This document shows, in pieces, positions 1 to 12,533 of a stretch of DNA of 64,000 nucleotides. The stretch spans positions 1 through 64,000 of the forward strand of contig NW_025947040.1 in the NCBI RefSeq assembly GCF_000764305.2. The letters run 5' to 3'. The notes below the pieces were generated by a model. That model was given only the letters and a program-made list of their open reading frames with translations, made no database searches and was not told the origin of the DNA. Both the position numbers and the translations under genes were made by a program. Position 1 is the first letter of the stretch. Every line of letters begins with the position of its first letter. Source of the stretch: Hyalella azteca. Its lineage: Eukaryota; Arthropoda; Malacostraca; Amphipoda; Hyalellidae.

Positions 1-389
1 AATCCAGCACGTGCCCAATGCTCACATCCAAATCCCAGCCGTACTCGGGCGAGGCTTCCAAATTATGCGCTTTTACTCCATGGATACTAGAATAGGTTCG
101 AGGCTGTACATCTCGGAGGCGTAACAATGAAGATCCCACAAGGAAATGTGAACTGATGTGAAGTCACAGTAGCACCATGGAAGTTACGCTCGTGGAGTCA
201 AGAGTCGAACTGCAGAAGATTCTCAAAACAGGGGTGAAGTGAAGCAGCACGGGCGCTATTAGTGTCACCTCAATTGTACACGTTAAAACTGCATGACGCG
301 TCCCTCAAGTAAAGCACAGAGTAAGTGGTAATGAGGCTATGACCCGAAAAGCTTCAACTATTCAAAATTACCGAAAAACTAATCTTAGT

Positions 390-1480
390 TTTTTGTTTAA
401 AAAATTCTAAAATCTGAAATATGGAGCCTCTATCCTGTAATGCCAGTATCGATATTTTTACTCTAGGTCAAAAGTAAAGTTTTTTCATCCCAAAAGCCGA
501 AATTATCGCGCGTTGTGGGCTTAATTAAGAACTTAATAACGATAATCGTACATATTTGTGATGCGCCAATATTAATAAAATCAAATTATCATCATACGAT
601 TGTACGATTTTTCATTATTTGTATATACAAATAGCCTGTTAGCTCTTTCAACTGCGCCATTGCGTGATGACCATTCACAGTTCAAAAGCAGTAAAGGTTC
701 AGGAGCAAATGTCTGGGGTATTTTAGTGAAGGTGGACAAAACACAATCACATGTAATAAATTATAAACATCAAATGAACTGATTAGTAAACCTGAAATAA
801 AATAATTGGTTAATGACTTAAAAATATATGATAAAATAGAGAACCTCGCTCCTCAAATTCCGCATAAACTGAATACAAGCCTTTGAAGAAGAATTGACAT
901 AAAATTTGACAGAGCGCAAATGACATGACCAGAAATTCAAAAGCCTGGTCGATTACTTGAAAAATTGTTCTTGGATTTCTGGCGTTGAAGAAAATAAGAA
1001 CACGAGCTCGACTGAGCTCATTACGAGTTTTGTACTGAAAAGTGTTGACTGAGCAGCGAAAGAAGTGGGCAGCGATTCAGATCAATAAATGAAAGTGAAA
1101 AGAAAGCTAAAACGTCAGCCACGTAATGTACCTTCGGCTTATCCGGCTTCACCTTCTCCCTGAAATGGAACAATAAAAAAATTATATGCAAGTCAAATTA
1201 TGTTTCACCCTATTCAACTACCATCTGCTGCTAATATGGTCTTGGTTTACTTAAAAACTCACCATTTAGCCTCTGAATTTCAACTTACAAGTAATATTCA
1301 ATAAAAAATGCGGGAATAAAGAGAAGTCTTTCGCCTGCTCTACACCACGTCTCTAGAGCATTCATTGATTAGGGCATCAAAATCTCGGAATTGAATAAAA
1401 GTTGTATGCTCCCACACATGACTGGATTTAAAATAGTTGATGACCAAATTCTCGAAGCGTATAAGAATTGCTTAGGACGC
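390..1480. repeat. Duplicated block A (copy of 11612-13408 without the Pro/Ala exon)
   Basis: Closely matches 11612-11945 and then 12656-13408. The shared text runs from the word GAGCCTCTATCCTGTAATGC to AAGAATTGCTTRGGAYGCT. It lies beyond the 3' end of TnI. Relative to block B it lacks 710 bp (between 728 and 729), which in B contain the Pro/Ala exon. The copies differ by scattered substitutions and small indels, so the duplication is not recent. Confidence 0.9.
1132..1159 (-). pseudogene. Second copy of the TnI GEGEAGEAE exon, with in-frame stop
   Basis: 28 nt with acceptor TTTCAG and donor GTACAT kept, homologous to 13055-13082. In phase 0 it reads GEGEAG and then TAA where block B has GAA. 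It is either a dead duplicate or an alternative last exon giving a very short acidic tail. Its place downstream of the terminal exon at 9537 makes dead duplicate more likely. Confidence 0.65.
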
Positions 1481-1489
1481 TAATTATTT

Positions 1490-1935
1490 ATAATAATAAG
1501 CTTATTTGGAAGCTAATTAAAATCCACATTATTTTAGCTAAAAATTTTAGAGAAAATAATGCCGTTTCTAAGTATATGCGCCAAGTACTTTTAATATTTA
1601 ACTGTGATTTGAATATTTTCAACACGCAAAATAGCCAAAACCCACATTATTTTAGCTCAAAATTTTAGAGAAAATAATGCCGTATTTATGTTATCACGCT
1701 TTGTATTTTAAGTTTTTATTTTAATATTTTTATAGTCAAAACCCATTTTTAATAATAGTCAAAACCCACATTAATTTAGCTCAAAAATTTAGAGAAAATG
1801 ATGCAGTTTTCGCGTAAATACACTATGATTTTTAATTTCGATTTTAATATTTTTAACACGAAAAATAGCCGAAACCCACATTATTTAAGCTCAAAATTTT
1901 GTAGAAACTAAAGCTGTTTCTAAGTATATACGCTA
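1490..1935. repeat. Tandem repeat, about 120-bp unit, four copies
   Basis: Units share CCCACATTATTTTAGCTCAA, then AATTTTAGAGAAAATAATGC and a variable spacer. Copies begin near 1525, 1640, 1767 and 1877. They are diverged and AT-rich, with no coding content. Confidence 0.8.
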
Positions 1936-1938
1936 TGG

Positions 1939-2153
1939 GCCCAGGGTGGCCCAGTGGTTAAAGTTCAGAGTACCATGCAGTATTGGCACAGAGAGGCGCG
2001 GGTTCGGTCACAGCTCTGTGCGTCAGTTTCTGGTCAGAATCGGCGAGGAGGCCGGACGGTTAAGCAAAGCAAAAATAATTGAAGCAGTGAGTTGCGAAGT
2101 TCGAGCCCGCAACAAGCTGTGGATGTTCTGCGATGTTAAGAATAAGAATGTGC
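1939..2153 (+). mobile_element. tRNA-derived SINE, copy 1
   Basis: Starts GGCCCAGGGTGGCCCAGTGG (box A-like) and has GCGCGGGTTCGGTC (box B-like), then GGCCGGACGGTTAAGC, the shared family body, and ends near GATGTTAAGAATAAGAATG. Related to copies at 49468, 49965 and 62596. Its central part is diverged. Confidence 0.75.
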
Positions 2154-4002
2154 CATAATAATTTTTTTTCAAGATTACCATTATAACAATTAATCCGACA
2201 TGTGTTATGCATCTAAAAGTTCCGTAAGATTCAATTTGTGTGCCTGAAATCTAGAGATATTATTTACCTGCATTCCATCTAAAATAAACACTAATTCGAA
2301 GAAATGGGAACAAATTACCATCATGCTTCTGCTTCGAATCCATGCAATTTAATATTGTTACTTTCAAAACAGTATTTCCCAAACTTTTGCAGGCGAATAC
2401 GGGACGCAGTATAGACCCCTGCATAGCCCTTGCCCACAATTCAATATCTACTACTTGGATGTGTCGTGTAGTCGCGTGGTACAACCATGCAGGTACCGGC
2501 TGTATGCCACTAAATACTAAATGAATATTAGCTATTGATAAGTAATAGAAATGTAATTTACTGACAAAATGAACATTAGTTGTGTTCATCGTACTTTGAG
2601 CACTATTATATAGGTAACAATTACAAATTCTTGCCAGTTTACCGCCAAATTCGTAAACTTAGCTGCATCGTTTCACGGAAACTCGTTCATATCAAATACG
2701 TCAGATGCTTGCGCTTCACATGTGATGACAGTTTAAAATTTCCCAATTGAATTGAGGGGAGAATTTAAAAGATTCAATGCTCGTCAAAAACTTTGAGCAA
2801 GCGGTAAAAGATCAGTGAGTCATAAAATAAAAAATCTCGTCCAGCTCGCGCCCGTTAGTCGTGACGCGATGGACAGGCCGTGCCATTACCATCGGCGATA
2901 ATTCGCATGGTACTTTAAGGCCGTGTACGAACGATAGGCCGCTTGCCCCCACGACCATATTTCGCTTGCTATATGTATAAACGATCTTGCTCGTGTAAGT
3001 ACGTATGTAAGTACGTATAGGTATATGTCACAGCCAAGGAGAGTCAAATGCCGAGTGTAAATTCGACAAGATTGAGGTTAATCCAATTGTTGGCTTCCAT
3101 GCTGAACGCAGCTTTGCAGTAGTTGCCAATTACATGCTAGGTGCAGATCTCAGTCACCCAGAATCTGTCCCCTTTAGAAGGCTTTGCTGCTCCATCGCTC
3201 ATGATTGAATTCATTCGCGAAGTTCTGCATTTTGTTAGTTTATTGACGATCAGTTTCTAATCTCTCTTTAAAGGAACCTGTCGTAAAAAATTATTTGATG
3301 ACCATATGCTTAGTAATTTTTAAAAAGGAAGGTTCGGCCGATGAATTGTTACGGCTTTTATCGCTTAAAAATGTAGTAACTCATTGATTAATAATATATA
3401 GGAACAAAGAACGGTCACTGGATTTCTTTTTTGTTTGCGACGACAGAAATAACAGATACAACGATCGCTCTCAAAACAATGCATCACGCATAGAGAAAGA
3501 TTTTTCCGTAAATAACTACAGAAAACTGCCACGGCATCAAAAACTTGAATTTATACAACTACTCTCGAAATTCACATAGAGGTAGTAAACTTTTCATAGC
3601 CGTTCCGAATACCGACTACATTTGAGACCTAATAACTTTCTATTAAAGTACAGATTATGGTAAACACTGCGACGCGACTTAAATATTTATTTTCGAATAA
3701 CAATCAAAATAGCCTACATCGGGATGATATATAAAAGAATAATATTTTCCAGTTATGAAAGGTTTTTATTGCTACTCAAATTATCACGCGGTAAAAACTC
3801 AATGAGACAATCAACGTGATAAAATACTTGTGGCTTTTTGTTTCATTACACACGTGTTCCTTTGTAAATAGTAATAAATTTGTTCGACGGATACGCAATT
3901 CAATCGCCCAATAGGATATTACTAAGATTAGTATTATCATTTACTGAGGTAGGGGTACGTATAACACTTAACAATTAAACACTGCGACTATCAGTACCGT
4001 AT
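2154..4002. other. No feature seen
   Basis: AT-rich sequence with a GC-richer patch at 2840-2960. I see no exon, tRNA or repeat array. Confidence 0.5.
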
Positions 4003-4091
4003 GCCGCGTGGTGTAGTGATATGGAACTGTGGCCAGCAGCACACGTACAACTAACTGCATCCTGGCACGGGTTCGATTCTCGGCGGTGACT
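4003..4091 (+). mobile_element. tRNA-like sequence (SINE head or tRNA pseudogene)
   Basis: TGGTGTAGTGATATGG resembles box A and CACGGGTTCGATTCTCG is a good box B, about 55 bp apart. The ends GCCGC and CGGCGG could pair as an acceptor-like stem. The interior is too long and does not fold convincingly into a cloverleaf, so a tRNA-derived SINE head is more likely than a working tRNA. Confidence 0.45.
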
Positions 4092-4214
4092 TCATAGTTT
4101 CTTCGAACGCGAGCCCTTGAGGTATGAGTATGCAATGTAAATTAATTTAAACGATATGTTGTCATGTACTGGTAAGTGACTGATAGTATGTAAATGAGTA
4201 AAAAGTTCAGTGGA

Positions 4215-5025
4215 GAAGGCAGTGCTATTCTACCTATTCCTTGTCAGTGCTATTCTACCTAAGCTTCGTCCATGCTATTCTACCTAACCTTTGTCCGTGC
4301 TATTCGACCTAGCCGTCGTCAGCGCTATTCTACCTAACCCTCGTAAGTGTCATACTTACCTAACCCTCGTCAGTGCCATACTTTCCTAACCCTCGTCAGT
4401 GCCACACTTACCTAACCCTCGTCAGTGCCATACTTTCCTAACCCTCGTCAGTGCCATACTTACCTAACCCTCGTCAGTGCCATACTTACCTAACCCTCGT
4501 CAATGCCATACTTACCTAACCCTCGTCAGTGCCATACTTACCTAACCCTCGTCAGTGTCATACTTACCTAACCCTCGTCAGTGTCATACGTACCTAACCC
4601 TCGTCAGTCCCATCCTTACCTAGCCCTCGTCAGTGCCATACTTACCTAACCCTCGTCAGTGTCATACGTACCTAACCCTCGTCAATGCCATACTTACCTA
4701 ACCCTCGTCAATGCCATACTTACCTAACCCTCGTCAGTGCCATACTTACCTAGCCCTCGTCAGTGCCATACTTACCTAACCCTCGTCAGCGCCATACTTA
4801 CCCAGCCCTCGTCAGTGCCATACTTACCTAACCTCGTCAGTGTCATACTTTCCTAACCCTCGTCATTGTCATACTTACCTAACCCTCGTCATTGTCATAC
4901 TTACCTAACCCTCGTTATTGTCATACTTACCTAACCCTCGTCATTGTCATACTTACCTAACCCTCGTCAGTGCCATACTTACCTAACCCTCGTCAGTGCT
5001 ATACTACCTAACACCCTCAGGGACC
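4215..5025. repeat. Minisatellite, 26-bp unit, about 30 copies
   Basis: Unit CCCTCGTCAGTGCCATACTT plus ACCTAA. The left edge has a degenerate variant (GTGCTATTCTACCTAA). Variants such as CATTGTCATACT are clustered, as expected from local slippage or unequal exchange. Confidence 0.95.
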
Positions 5026-5697
5026 GCACTCGAGTTGGTTGGAGGACCTCCTCCATAATGCAGTTAATGGCCCAGAACTAAAATTAAAAACATTTCTACA
5101 ATTCCTAACTATTTTAAGCAGCAGACGGAATGGAAGGAATCTGCATTAAATAAATTCCTCCGACCGTTCCGGAGGATATCATCGTGAAAAATAAATTAGA
5201 TCAAATCTGCAAAAATAGAAGTTTTGTAAGTAACTCTTTTACAGAAACACCACTTGAGTCAATTAATCTGCATGGTTTTATGCGGAGAAGGTTAAACAAA
5301 AATTCAGCTGCGTCCACTTGTCGGAAGGTTAAAAAAATTTCCATATGTGAATTAAAATTCATTCATATTAGTAAAACTTGTCCCTAACGGCGGCAATAAA
5401 GGAATTGAAGGCGTTTACTAGCGAACACGTTTCTCAATGATATCATTCAAAATCCACGAGATTGCGATCTTAAAATCGATGTTACTGCGCAAGGCAGCAA
5501 TTAAGGAGTTGCAGGCAAACATAGAGAGAGTCGAGCTCAGCACCAATAATAATTAAGTGGTGCAACAACAGGTTATGAGTTTCACGAGAACAACCTTATT
5601 TCTGGCAAATAGAAGGGTAAGCTTCCTTCCTTCTGAACGACACTAAATTCGGTGAGCCAATACAGCTGCTAAAAAGTATCGAAAAATACCACCAAGC
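5026..5697. other. No feature seen
   Basis: AT-rich sequence without a recognisable exon or repeat. A short open frame at 5184-5387 has no features of a protein. Confidence 0.5.
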
Positions 5698-7440
5698 CTA
5701 ATTCATAATTGACATAACATAGTGATGTAAGTGACAGGCCTGATGTGGCCCGTCGCCGATTCTTGTACTTTTCGTGACTTGTTCACAGAAGATCCAAATG
5801 CATGTCCTTAGACCGGATCTTTTCAAGACTGACGATAGTTTGAAATAGCTACTGGACTTCCACCTGGTTCGATGTGGTGCTTGGCATTTCAAGTCTGTAC
5901 ATATATTTTTCCATAACTATATCTAGTCGACCTGTTTTTGAACGCGTTCATACTCGGAGCGTCAACTATGTCATCGGGGAGGCTGTTCCACATGTCGGTG
6001 ATTCGAAGCGAGAAGAAATGTTCTCGCGCAGATGAGTTGCAACGCAGTTTTTCTAGTGTATAGCCGTGGCTTCTTGTGTTGGTTCTTGGTTTAAATTCTA
6101 GTAATCCTTTTGGGACCTTGTATAAACCGTGGTTATACTGGTATAGTTCGATGAGGTCACCATGCAGACGTCGATAACAGAGGCTCGGAAGCTTGATAAC
6201 CTTTAATCTTTCTTCGTAGGATTTGCCATTCAAGCCTGGAATTATCCTTGTTGCACGTCTTTGAACATCCTCTATTAAACTTTTGTCCTTTTCTCGGTGA
6301 CCACACGGCGTTTCCAAACTCTAGGTTCGGGAGCACGACAGCAACAAACAACTGTTTCATCGCTTCTGCATCTAGGAACTCGAAAGAGCGTCTGATCAGT
6401 CCAAGTCGTTTATTGGCTTTATTAACTTGACCTTCAATATGCTTAGAAAATTTCAACTCATTGTCGGTATTAACTCCAAAATCTTTTTCCATTGTCGACT
6501 TTGACATCCTCACTCTGTCGTTGCAACCGTGTCTTGTCATAATGTAATCTTACTGTTCACTATTCTTGCCAAGGTGGATTACTTTACATTTGTCAGCGTT
6601 AAAACGCAGCTGCCACTTATCAGCCCAGTCAACCAGCCTGTCAAGATCACCTTGTAACTGTACTTTTTGCGATGCATTCTTCACTGCATAATAAATTTTT
6701 GTGTCGTCAGCATACATCGAGTACACGCTAGACACAGCTTCTGGCAGATCGTTTATGAACGCAACGAATAAAACAGGCCCGAGAACGCTTCCTTGTGGCA
6801 CGCCGCTGCGCACTGAAGCCCAGTCCGATACGGACCCATTAATACTGACATGTTGGCGTCTCCCTACTAGAAAATTTCTGATCCATTTGAGTACATTGCT
6901 GTCAATTCCCAAAGACTGCAATTTCCGCAACAGCCCGCTCATGTGGGACACTGTCAAATGCCTTGGCAAAATCGAGGTACAATGCATCTACTGGCTCCTT
7001 TTCGTCCAGCAGGCGGGTGCATTCGTTCAGAGTAGACAAGAGGTTAGTGGTGCGGGATCTCCCGGCTATAAAGCCATGTTGACAGTCTGATATGAGATAA
7101 TTAGCAGTCAAATGATCTATCAATCGATCCCTCAAAACAGATTCCATTACCTTGCAAACGACACTTGTCAAACTTACGGGGCGATAGTTGCCCGGGCAGC
7201 TTTTGTCACCTTTTTTGAATTATGGTGTCACTTGAGCTTCTTTCCAGTCAGCCGGCAAGATCTCTTCGTTCAAATTTTTTCGAAAAAATGACGTCAAAGG
7301 GCCGGCTAGGACAGTTGCTAACACTTTGAGTAATCTGGGGTGAAAGCCGTTAGGGTTTGGATTCACAGCGAGCGATAAGGCGCTTGAGAACCTCTTCTTC
7401 TTGTATTTCAAAAACTTTTAATTTAGAGCCGACTGGGCAC
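5698..7440 (-). mobile_element. Dead non-LTR retrotransposon (CR1/Jockey-like LINE), 5'-truncated
   Basis: Minus-strand fragments in shifting frames cover a reverse transcriptase. They include NPNPNGFHPRLLK (7411 side), a palm segment ALYLDFAKAFDSVPHER, GVPQGSVLGPVLF, the catalytic box YADDTKIY, and a C-terminal region ending RITDMWNSLPDDIVDAP at about 5990. The endonuclease and ORF1 are missing. At least two frameshifts (near 6950 and 6300), plus stops near 7200 and 6545, break it. It sits between the 26-bp minisatellite and the TnI 3' end and is not part of a host gene. CR1/Jockey placement is from overall look only. Confidence 0.88.
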
Positions 7441-8792
7441 TCCTCAATAGCTGGAATACTGTTCAAGTCCTCTTCAGTGAATATGCTACTGAAAAACTGA
7501 TTAAGAACGTTAGGTTCCTAATGATTTATGATATGAATATCTCAGCATAGTGTATTATCGATGAAATAAGATGCGCAAGAGTAATTGCACACGACGTTGT
7601 TTAAAAGTAATGATATATCATAGGAGTCAGTTCAGCGTGAGCTTCCGAAGCATATCTGAACATTTGGCTCCATTCTAAGTATTTTAAAATCTTGCGACTT
7701 GAAGCGTGCGCAAGAGCTTTTTGGTTTCATCATATTATGCCCATAAAACATTTACTAAGAAATATCCCTAATGTTAACTATAAATGAGAAAGTTTGTCTG
7801 CAAGCCTTCTGAAGACATGCACACTTGTCAGCACTCGCTTTCTTTCACGTTCGGATGTGCATTCAACAGCGATTAGTTTTCCATGGGGATCTTAACTTAA
7901 AAATTGCTTCTTCGTGTTCATATCTCGTTTTCTGGCGTCAAATAATGCGCTGGTTCAATAATTTGAACACTACCCACCAATGACATATTATCCCCTTTAA
8001 TAGGAGAATAAATTGTTATAGCTTGGTGAAATAGCCTATTACTTACAAATTAAAGATTATCGACAGTTACTCAGAACCTTAAACTTGATGAGCTAAGCCC
8101 ATCTTCTTACTTGAGCTTGCGGGACGACTGAAATAACCCAGCATTGCCCAATAGCAGCATAATTTTCATACTTCACCCCGTGCGCAAGCATGCTGCAGAG
8201 CAAATTAGCCAACATGATTACTTGCTGAAAGCCACAGGGACTAAATTCCAGTTTGTAGTATCAGTTTGTGGGATGAGGCATTGCTTGTTTCAAGCTGGTG
8301 TGGCGAGATGAGGCAAGTAAGAACAGCTGCATAGGTATTAGACTGACTATTTCTATTGCATGTAGAGGGTTGGCATTGGCTTTTGGGCTGATTTACGAGT
8401 CAAATTTTTGGGCTACGGCAGCGCTCCCGAGCTTGCAATAGTTTAATTGTACCATTTACAAGGCGACGTTCTTTGTTCTTTGACCAAACGACTCTGAATA
8501 AAATTTAAAACAAAGTATCGTGCATTATCCTTTTCCACCTTTAATGTTTTATCTTTCGTATTCGTATTCTGTACAATGGTAATTTGAGACTATAAATCAA
8601 ACAATTGTCTAAAAATGAAAACCTATTTTTTTAATCCAGTATATTTGTTCGATGCAAATTCAAGTGTTTTTGAGAACGGAAACATACAGATCTTGTGATA
8701 TAATTGTATTTTATTGAAGGACAATAATTTTGTAACACGTTGCGAAGTTACTATATACTTTAGTGATAGATTTTTATGTACATAAAATTATT
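7441..8792. other. No feature seen
   Basis: Plain AT-rich sequence. A second minus-strand AATAAA lies near 8711. Confidence 0.5.
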
Positions 8793-9536
8793 TTTATTCA
8801 AACCAATCCACCAATGAACCCTTAGTTATTTCAGAATTAGAAGTGAAGACGTGTAACAAATGGCCTTTTTGGCGAATTGAGTCTGTATATAGGATGAAAA
8901 AACAAAGCATTTGAGATATCATGTTAGGGAATAATTATTTAGTCCCTAATATGATATCTCAACTGCTTTGTTTTTTCATCATCGAGTAAATTGTCAGTCT
9001 GAACATCGAATTATTACATTCTTTCCTAACCTCCACTCAAAGAAATTAAAATGATAATCAGAAGCCAATGAAACTATAACTTATTATTCATACGACTTCC
9101 CTCAAAAGAATAGAAATTGGTTGAAAGAAAGGCAACAACCTCGACCCCAAAGCGAGTTCAAGAAACACCAGTATCATGACAATGTCAATGTAAGGAGCGC
9201 CAAAAATGTGTACTGAAAGGGTAAAGTTCTGGGTTTCTTCTCTTATTACGCATTCTTTCATATAAGATTCTGTTCATGAGGTCGAATCAGCAAGATTTTT
9301 TAATTCGGTGTTTTCTGTATTATTTCTGATTCAAGCGAAGACTGAAGTAAACTTTTCAGTGTAAAAGAACATTGGATCTGACTGCTCAGTGTCAAGCTAT
9401 AAAGTTGATTAATATTTGTGCCAAAAGCTTTTCGTCAACTCCGGTCATACCGTGAGCCCAGCTATGAATTTTTGGGTCTGATCATGAAGGTGAGTTCAGA
9501 GAGGTACATATAGGCATACTTCCCCTGCCAGTAACG
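8793..9536 (-). other. wupA: Possible TnI 3' UTR with poly(A) signal
   Basis: No coding sequence is seen. The first minus-strand AATAAA after the TnI stop is at 8793-8798, about 740 bp downstream. A 38-bp-arm hairpin lies inside (8893-8980). The end of the transcript is a guess. Confidence 0.3.
8893..8980. repeat. Inverted repeat, 38-bp arms, 12-bp loop
   Basis: Left arm GATGAAAAAACAAAGCATTT continuing to TTAGGGA, right arm TCCCTAATATGATATCTCAA continuing to TTTTTTCATC. The arms are near-perfect complements, around a loop of about 12 bases. It could be a tiny MITE or a transcript hairpin in the TnI 3' UTR. Confidence 0.9.
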
Positions 9537-9664
9537 CTATTCAAGGTAAAGGTCACTCTTTTCGTTGGCAGGTTTGCCGCCACCGAAGAGAGTTGTGGGG
9601 TTTGTTTTGAAGCATAAGTCATACCACCCACCACCCCCACCGCTCCATTCCGAACAACTTCCTC
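9537..9664 (-). CDS. wupA: TnI terminal exon, Gly/Trp-rich C-terminus
   Basis: A very strong acceptor (TTTTCTCTTCTCAG) precedes 9664. Entered in phase 1, it reads GGSCSEWSGGGGGWYDLCFK, then TNPTTLFGGGKPANEKSDLYLE, and stops at TAG 9537-9539. Phase matches the donor of the Pro/Ala exon at 12264 and also that of the GEGEAGEAE exon, so it closes the protein with or without the Pro/Ala exon. The WSGGGGGWYDLCF cluster is unlike the rest of the protein. I do not recognise a domain. Another frame is open across this segment but lacks matching splice signals. Confidence 0.65.
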
Positions 9665-12263
9665 CTGAGAAGAGAAAATTATGTCAACGAGTAAATTAAA
9701 AATCAAATCTCCAACGTTTGTGGCGTCAGCCACTTGAAAAAATATGCAAAAGTTACATTCTAACAAACGAATGAAAACATAATATAATGCAAACTTTACG
9801 TAATAATGCCAGCAAATATAATACAAACATAGATTTTCAACACGATCTTAAATGTAGTGAGTGCCTATATATTCTCACACCAGCACCACCGCGTGAGTGC
9901 AGGCACTGAAAACACGAGATAGGAAGGTAATTGTGAAGGTATCGGGTACTGGTAATGATCGCTAGTGTATTGGGCATGGTGAAGTTCCCAGGTTAAAAGT
10001 TCCGTGCTTCATCAATGGCGAGGTCAATGATGAATATGCAGGACATAATGCAACCTTTTTTCACTCTATGATTTTTATGTAATTTACTATAAACAATAGA
10101 TATTAATTTATTCTTTTAAATGAACATGTCCTTCATTTAAAGCTTAAAAATACTCACAACATCAACAAAGCTAACTCACGAAAAAAATCTTATTATAACG
10201 TCCTATGACGCACATATGACGGAAGATGACGCCAGGATCAGTGTCTGTTTGCCGCATTACATTTCACTGAAGCAAACTGCAAAACATCGTCAAAATATTT
10301 GTATTAAAACTCATCATGATACAGTGGAAAAAACTTCATTCAACTTCTAGCTTGCCTTGAATTTCGCAAAGTCGTAACTATAGATATAATTTCGAAAACT
10401 ATGGTGAGTGGGGATAAATTAAGTTTAATTCAAAGAATATTTTATTTATACGGATGAATGAAACTGTTGCGAAACTGGCGGTCGGAGAAGACAACGGGTT
10501 AAGCCCGTCGGTGGCGCTCCCCCCGACCATCCGCCACCCGCGGTTCCGAAAAACAGAAGCAGTTGAAGCAGTTTATGCTGTTGGCATAAAAACCAAAAAT
10601 TAATTATAAAGCACCCATAAAATATTCTGGATGTGATTCTGAGATGATAATGAGACAGAGTCTAAGAAGAAGCGTATCAACGTCAGCCGTCAAGGAAAGT
10701 TGTAATTAACCAGCAAAAATTTGCTGGACTTTACACGGACTTGAATTTTTGACTCACTGAGCCAGCAGTCAATTATCTTAGGCAAAGTAATTACGAATCC
10801 TTCAGGAAGTTGTGGGGTTACACTGCAGTCAACATCAAAATATTTACACTAAAGATGAGAATTCATCTTAAGTCGAATGTTTTTAGTCGACATAGTCATT
10901 TGTCAAGCAATAAAAACAATATAGCAAATAAAGGCTCATGGAAAACACGCATTTCATGATGAAAATGTCAAACTAAACAAAATGTATCGTGATACTCGAA
11001 TAAATTTAAGTGAATATATACAAATTAAATGAATAAAGAATAAATAATTTTGAATAAATAAGCAAATTGAAATATGAACTTATTATTTACAGTTAGGAAC
11101 ACTGAAACGAAAATAATGTAAAGAAGATAAGCTAGCTTCAAAACTAGGATTACATTTCCACCAAATATCAAATTCTACAAAGCTTTGAAAGAAATAAGAA
11201 GTGGACTGTAAGACCATCCCATACTAATGCTATGACCATACTGCTTTTAACTCCAGGCCATGGTTAACCTTTAATCTTCTGACAAATAGGCCTCGTGGCC
11301 AGATTGTCAGGTACGAATTGCATTGAGGACAGTTATTTGCCATGTAGAAAAAAGGTTAAATCACATTCTGCGATCAATTGGTCTCCGAATAATTATTATT
11401 GATTCGTTATATCGCTAAATGACGATTCTTAGGCGGAATAAATTCAACAGTTAATCGAATTTTTCGCATTCTAAATGTTTCGAACTTGTGAAATCTCGTT
11501 ATCGATTCTGTCTTTTGCGACGAGAGTGAAAGCATAATGAGTGAGCGTTCATTCATACAGTGAATAATTGAAAAATAGTCAATGTAGCGGCGCGTTTTGC
11601 GGCCAATTAAATTAAAAAAAAATCTAAAATCTGAAATGTGGAGCCTCTATCCTGTAATGCCCGTATTGATGTTTTTACTCTAGGTCAAAAGTAAAAGTTT
11701 TTGTATCCAAAAGCCGAAATTATCGCGCGTTGTGGGCTAAATTAAGAACTTAATAATGATAATCGTACATACTTGTGATGCGCTAATATTAATAAAATCA
11801 AATTATCATCACGCGATTGTACGATTTTTCATTATTTGTATATACAAATGGCCTGTTAGCTCTTTCAACTGCGCCGTTGCGTGATGGCCATTCAGAGTTC
11901 AAAAGCAGTAAAGGTTCAGGAGCAAATGTCTGGGGTATTTTAGTGTAGAGCAGAGACAGCAGAAAAAAGGCATCTTACTCTTTGATGTAAAAGCTGAAAA
12001 AAGTAAAGAGCCAAGCGGAAAATAACTAAAGCAAGAAGGAGAGTCTGGCAGTTAAAATAATAAAATCGAGTCCCGATTAAGAAAACAATTCTATATTTAT
12101 CGGTCCAAGACAGAAGTTCGTGATATAATATATGGATGAATAAAGCGAAGTTCATGAGATATTGAAGGTGTATGAGGAAGAATTGATGGGCGGAGATCAC
12201 AAGGAAGAAAGATCACACGACAGCGATGGTGGAGAGCCCTTCGTGTGGCGCTCTCCACATTAC
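9665..12263 (-). other. wupA: TnI intron before terminal exon
   Basis: Mostly plain AT-rich sequence. It holds a GC-rich patch at 10475-10550 with the short palindrome CGGGTTAAGCCCG, and the left part of duplicated block B from 11612. I see no further exon with matching phase. Confidence 0.5.
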
Positions 12264-12533
12264 CTTCCGCGGGCGGCGCTTCCCCTTCCGTTGGCGCCGC
12301 AGGCTCTTGTTCTGCTGGGGGAGCTTCAGAGGGAGCAGCCTCAGGGGCAGGCTCTGCTGAGGGAACTTCAGTCCCCTCTGCTGAGGGAGCTTCAGTTCCC
12401 TCAGCAGGGGCGCTCTCGGCAGGCGCAACCTCAGCAGAAATTTCTGCAGGAGGTGCGTCTGCCGGAGGCTCTGCAGGCGCTGCCTCCTGAGGTGCTGCCT
12501 CTGGAGCGCCTTCCCCTTGAGTGCTTGGCGCAC
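12264..12533 (-). CDS. wupA: TnI Pro/Ala/Glu-rich tail exon (TnH-type)
   Basis: 270 nt, phase 1 in and phase 1 out, acceptor GCTGCATCAG and donor GAAG|GTAATG. It encodes 89 residues of almost only Ala, Pro, Glu, Ser, Gly and Thr, beginning APSTQGEGAPEAAPQEAA, with repeats such as EGTEAPSAEGTEVPSAE and ending EGEAPPAE. It is low-complexity and likely extended. The Pro-Ala-rich extension on TnI is the hallmark of Lethocerus heavy troponin (TnH), thought to link thin filaments to other flight-muscle parts. Because both phases match, the exon can be skipped in frame. The same stretch is open in other frames, but only this one matches both neighbours in phase. Confidence 0.8.

Noticed and set aside
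4003..4091. Functional tRNA gene
   Set aside because: Box A and B are present but the interior does not fold as a cloverleaf with a clear anticodon.
12097..12263. Pro/Ala exon running on to a stop at 12097 as the last exon
   Set aside because: The sequence after GAAG|GTAATG loses the Pro/Ala character at once, and the donor and the phase-matched exon at 9664 explain the end better. Not excluded.
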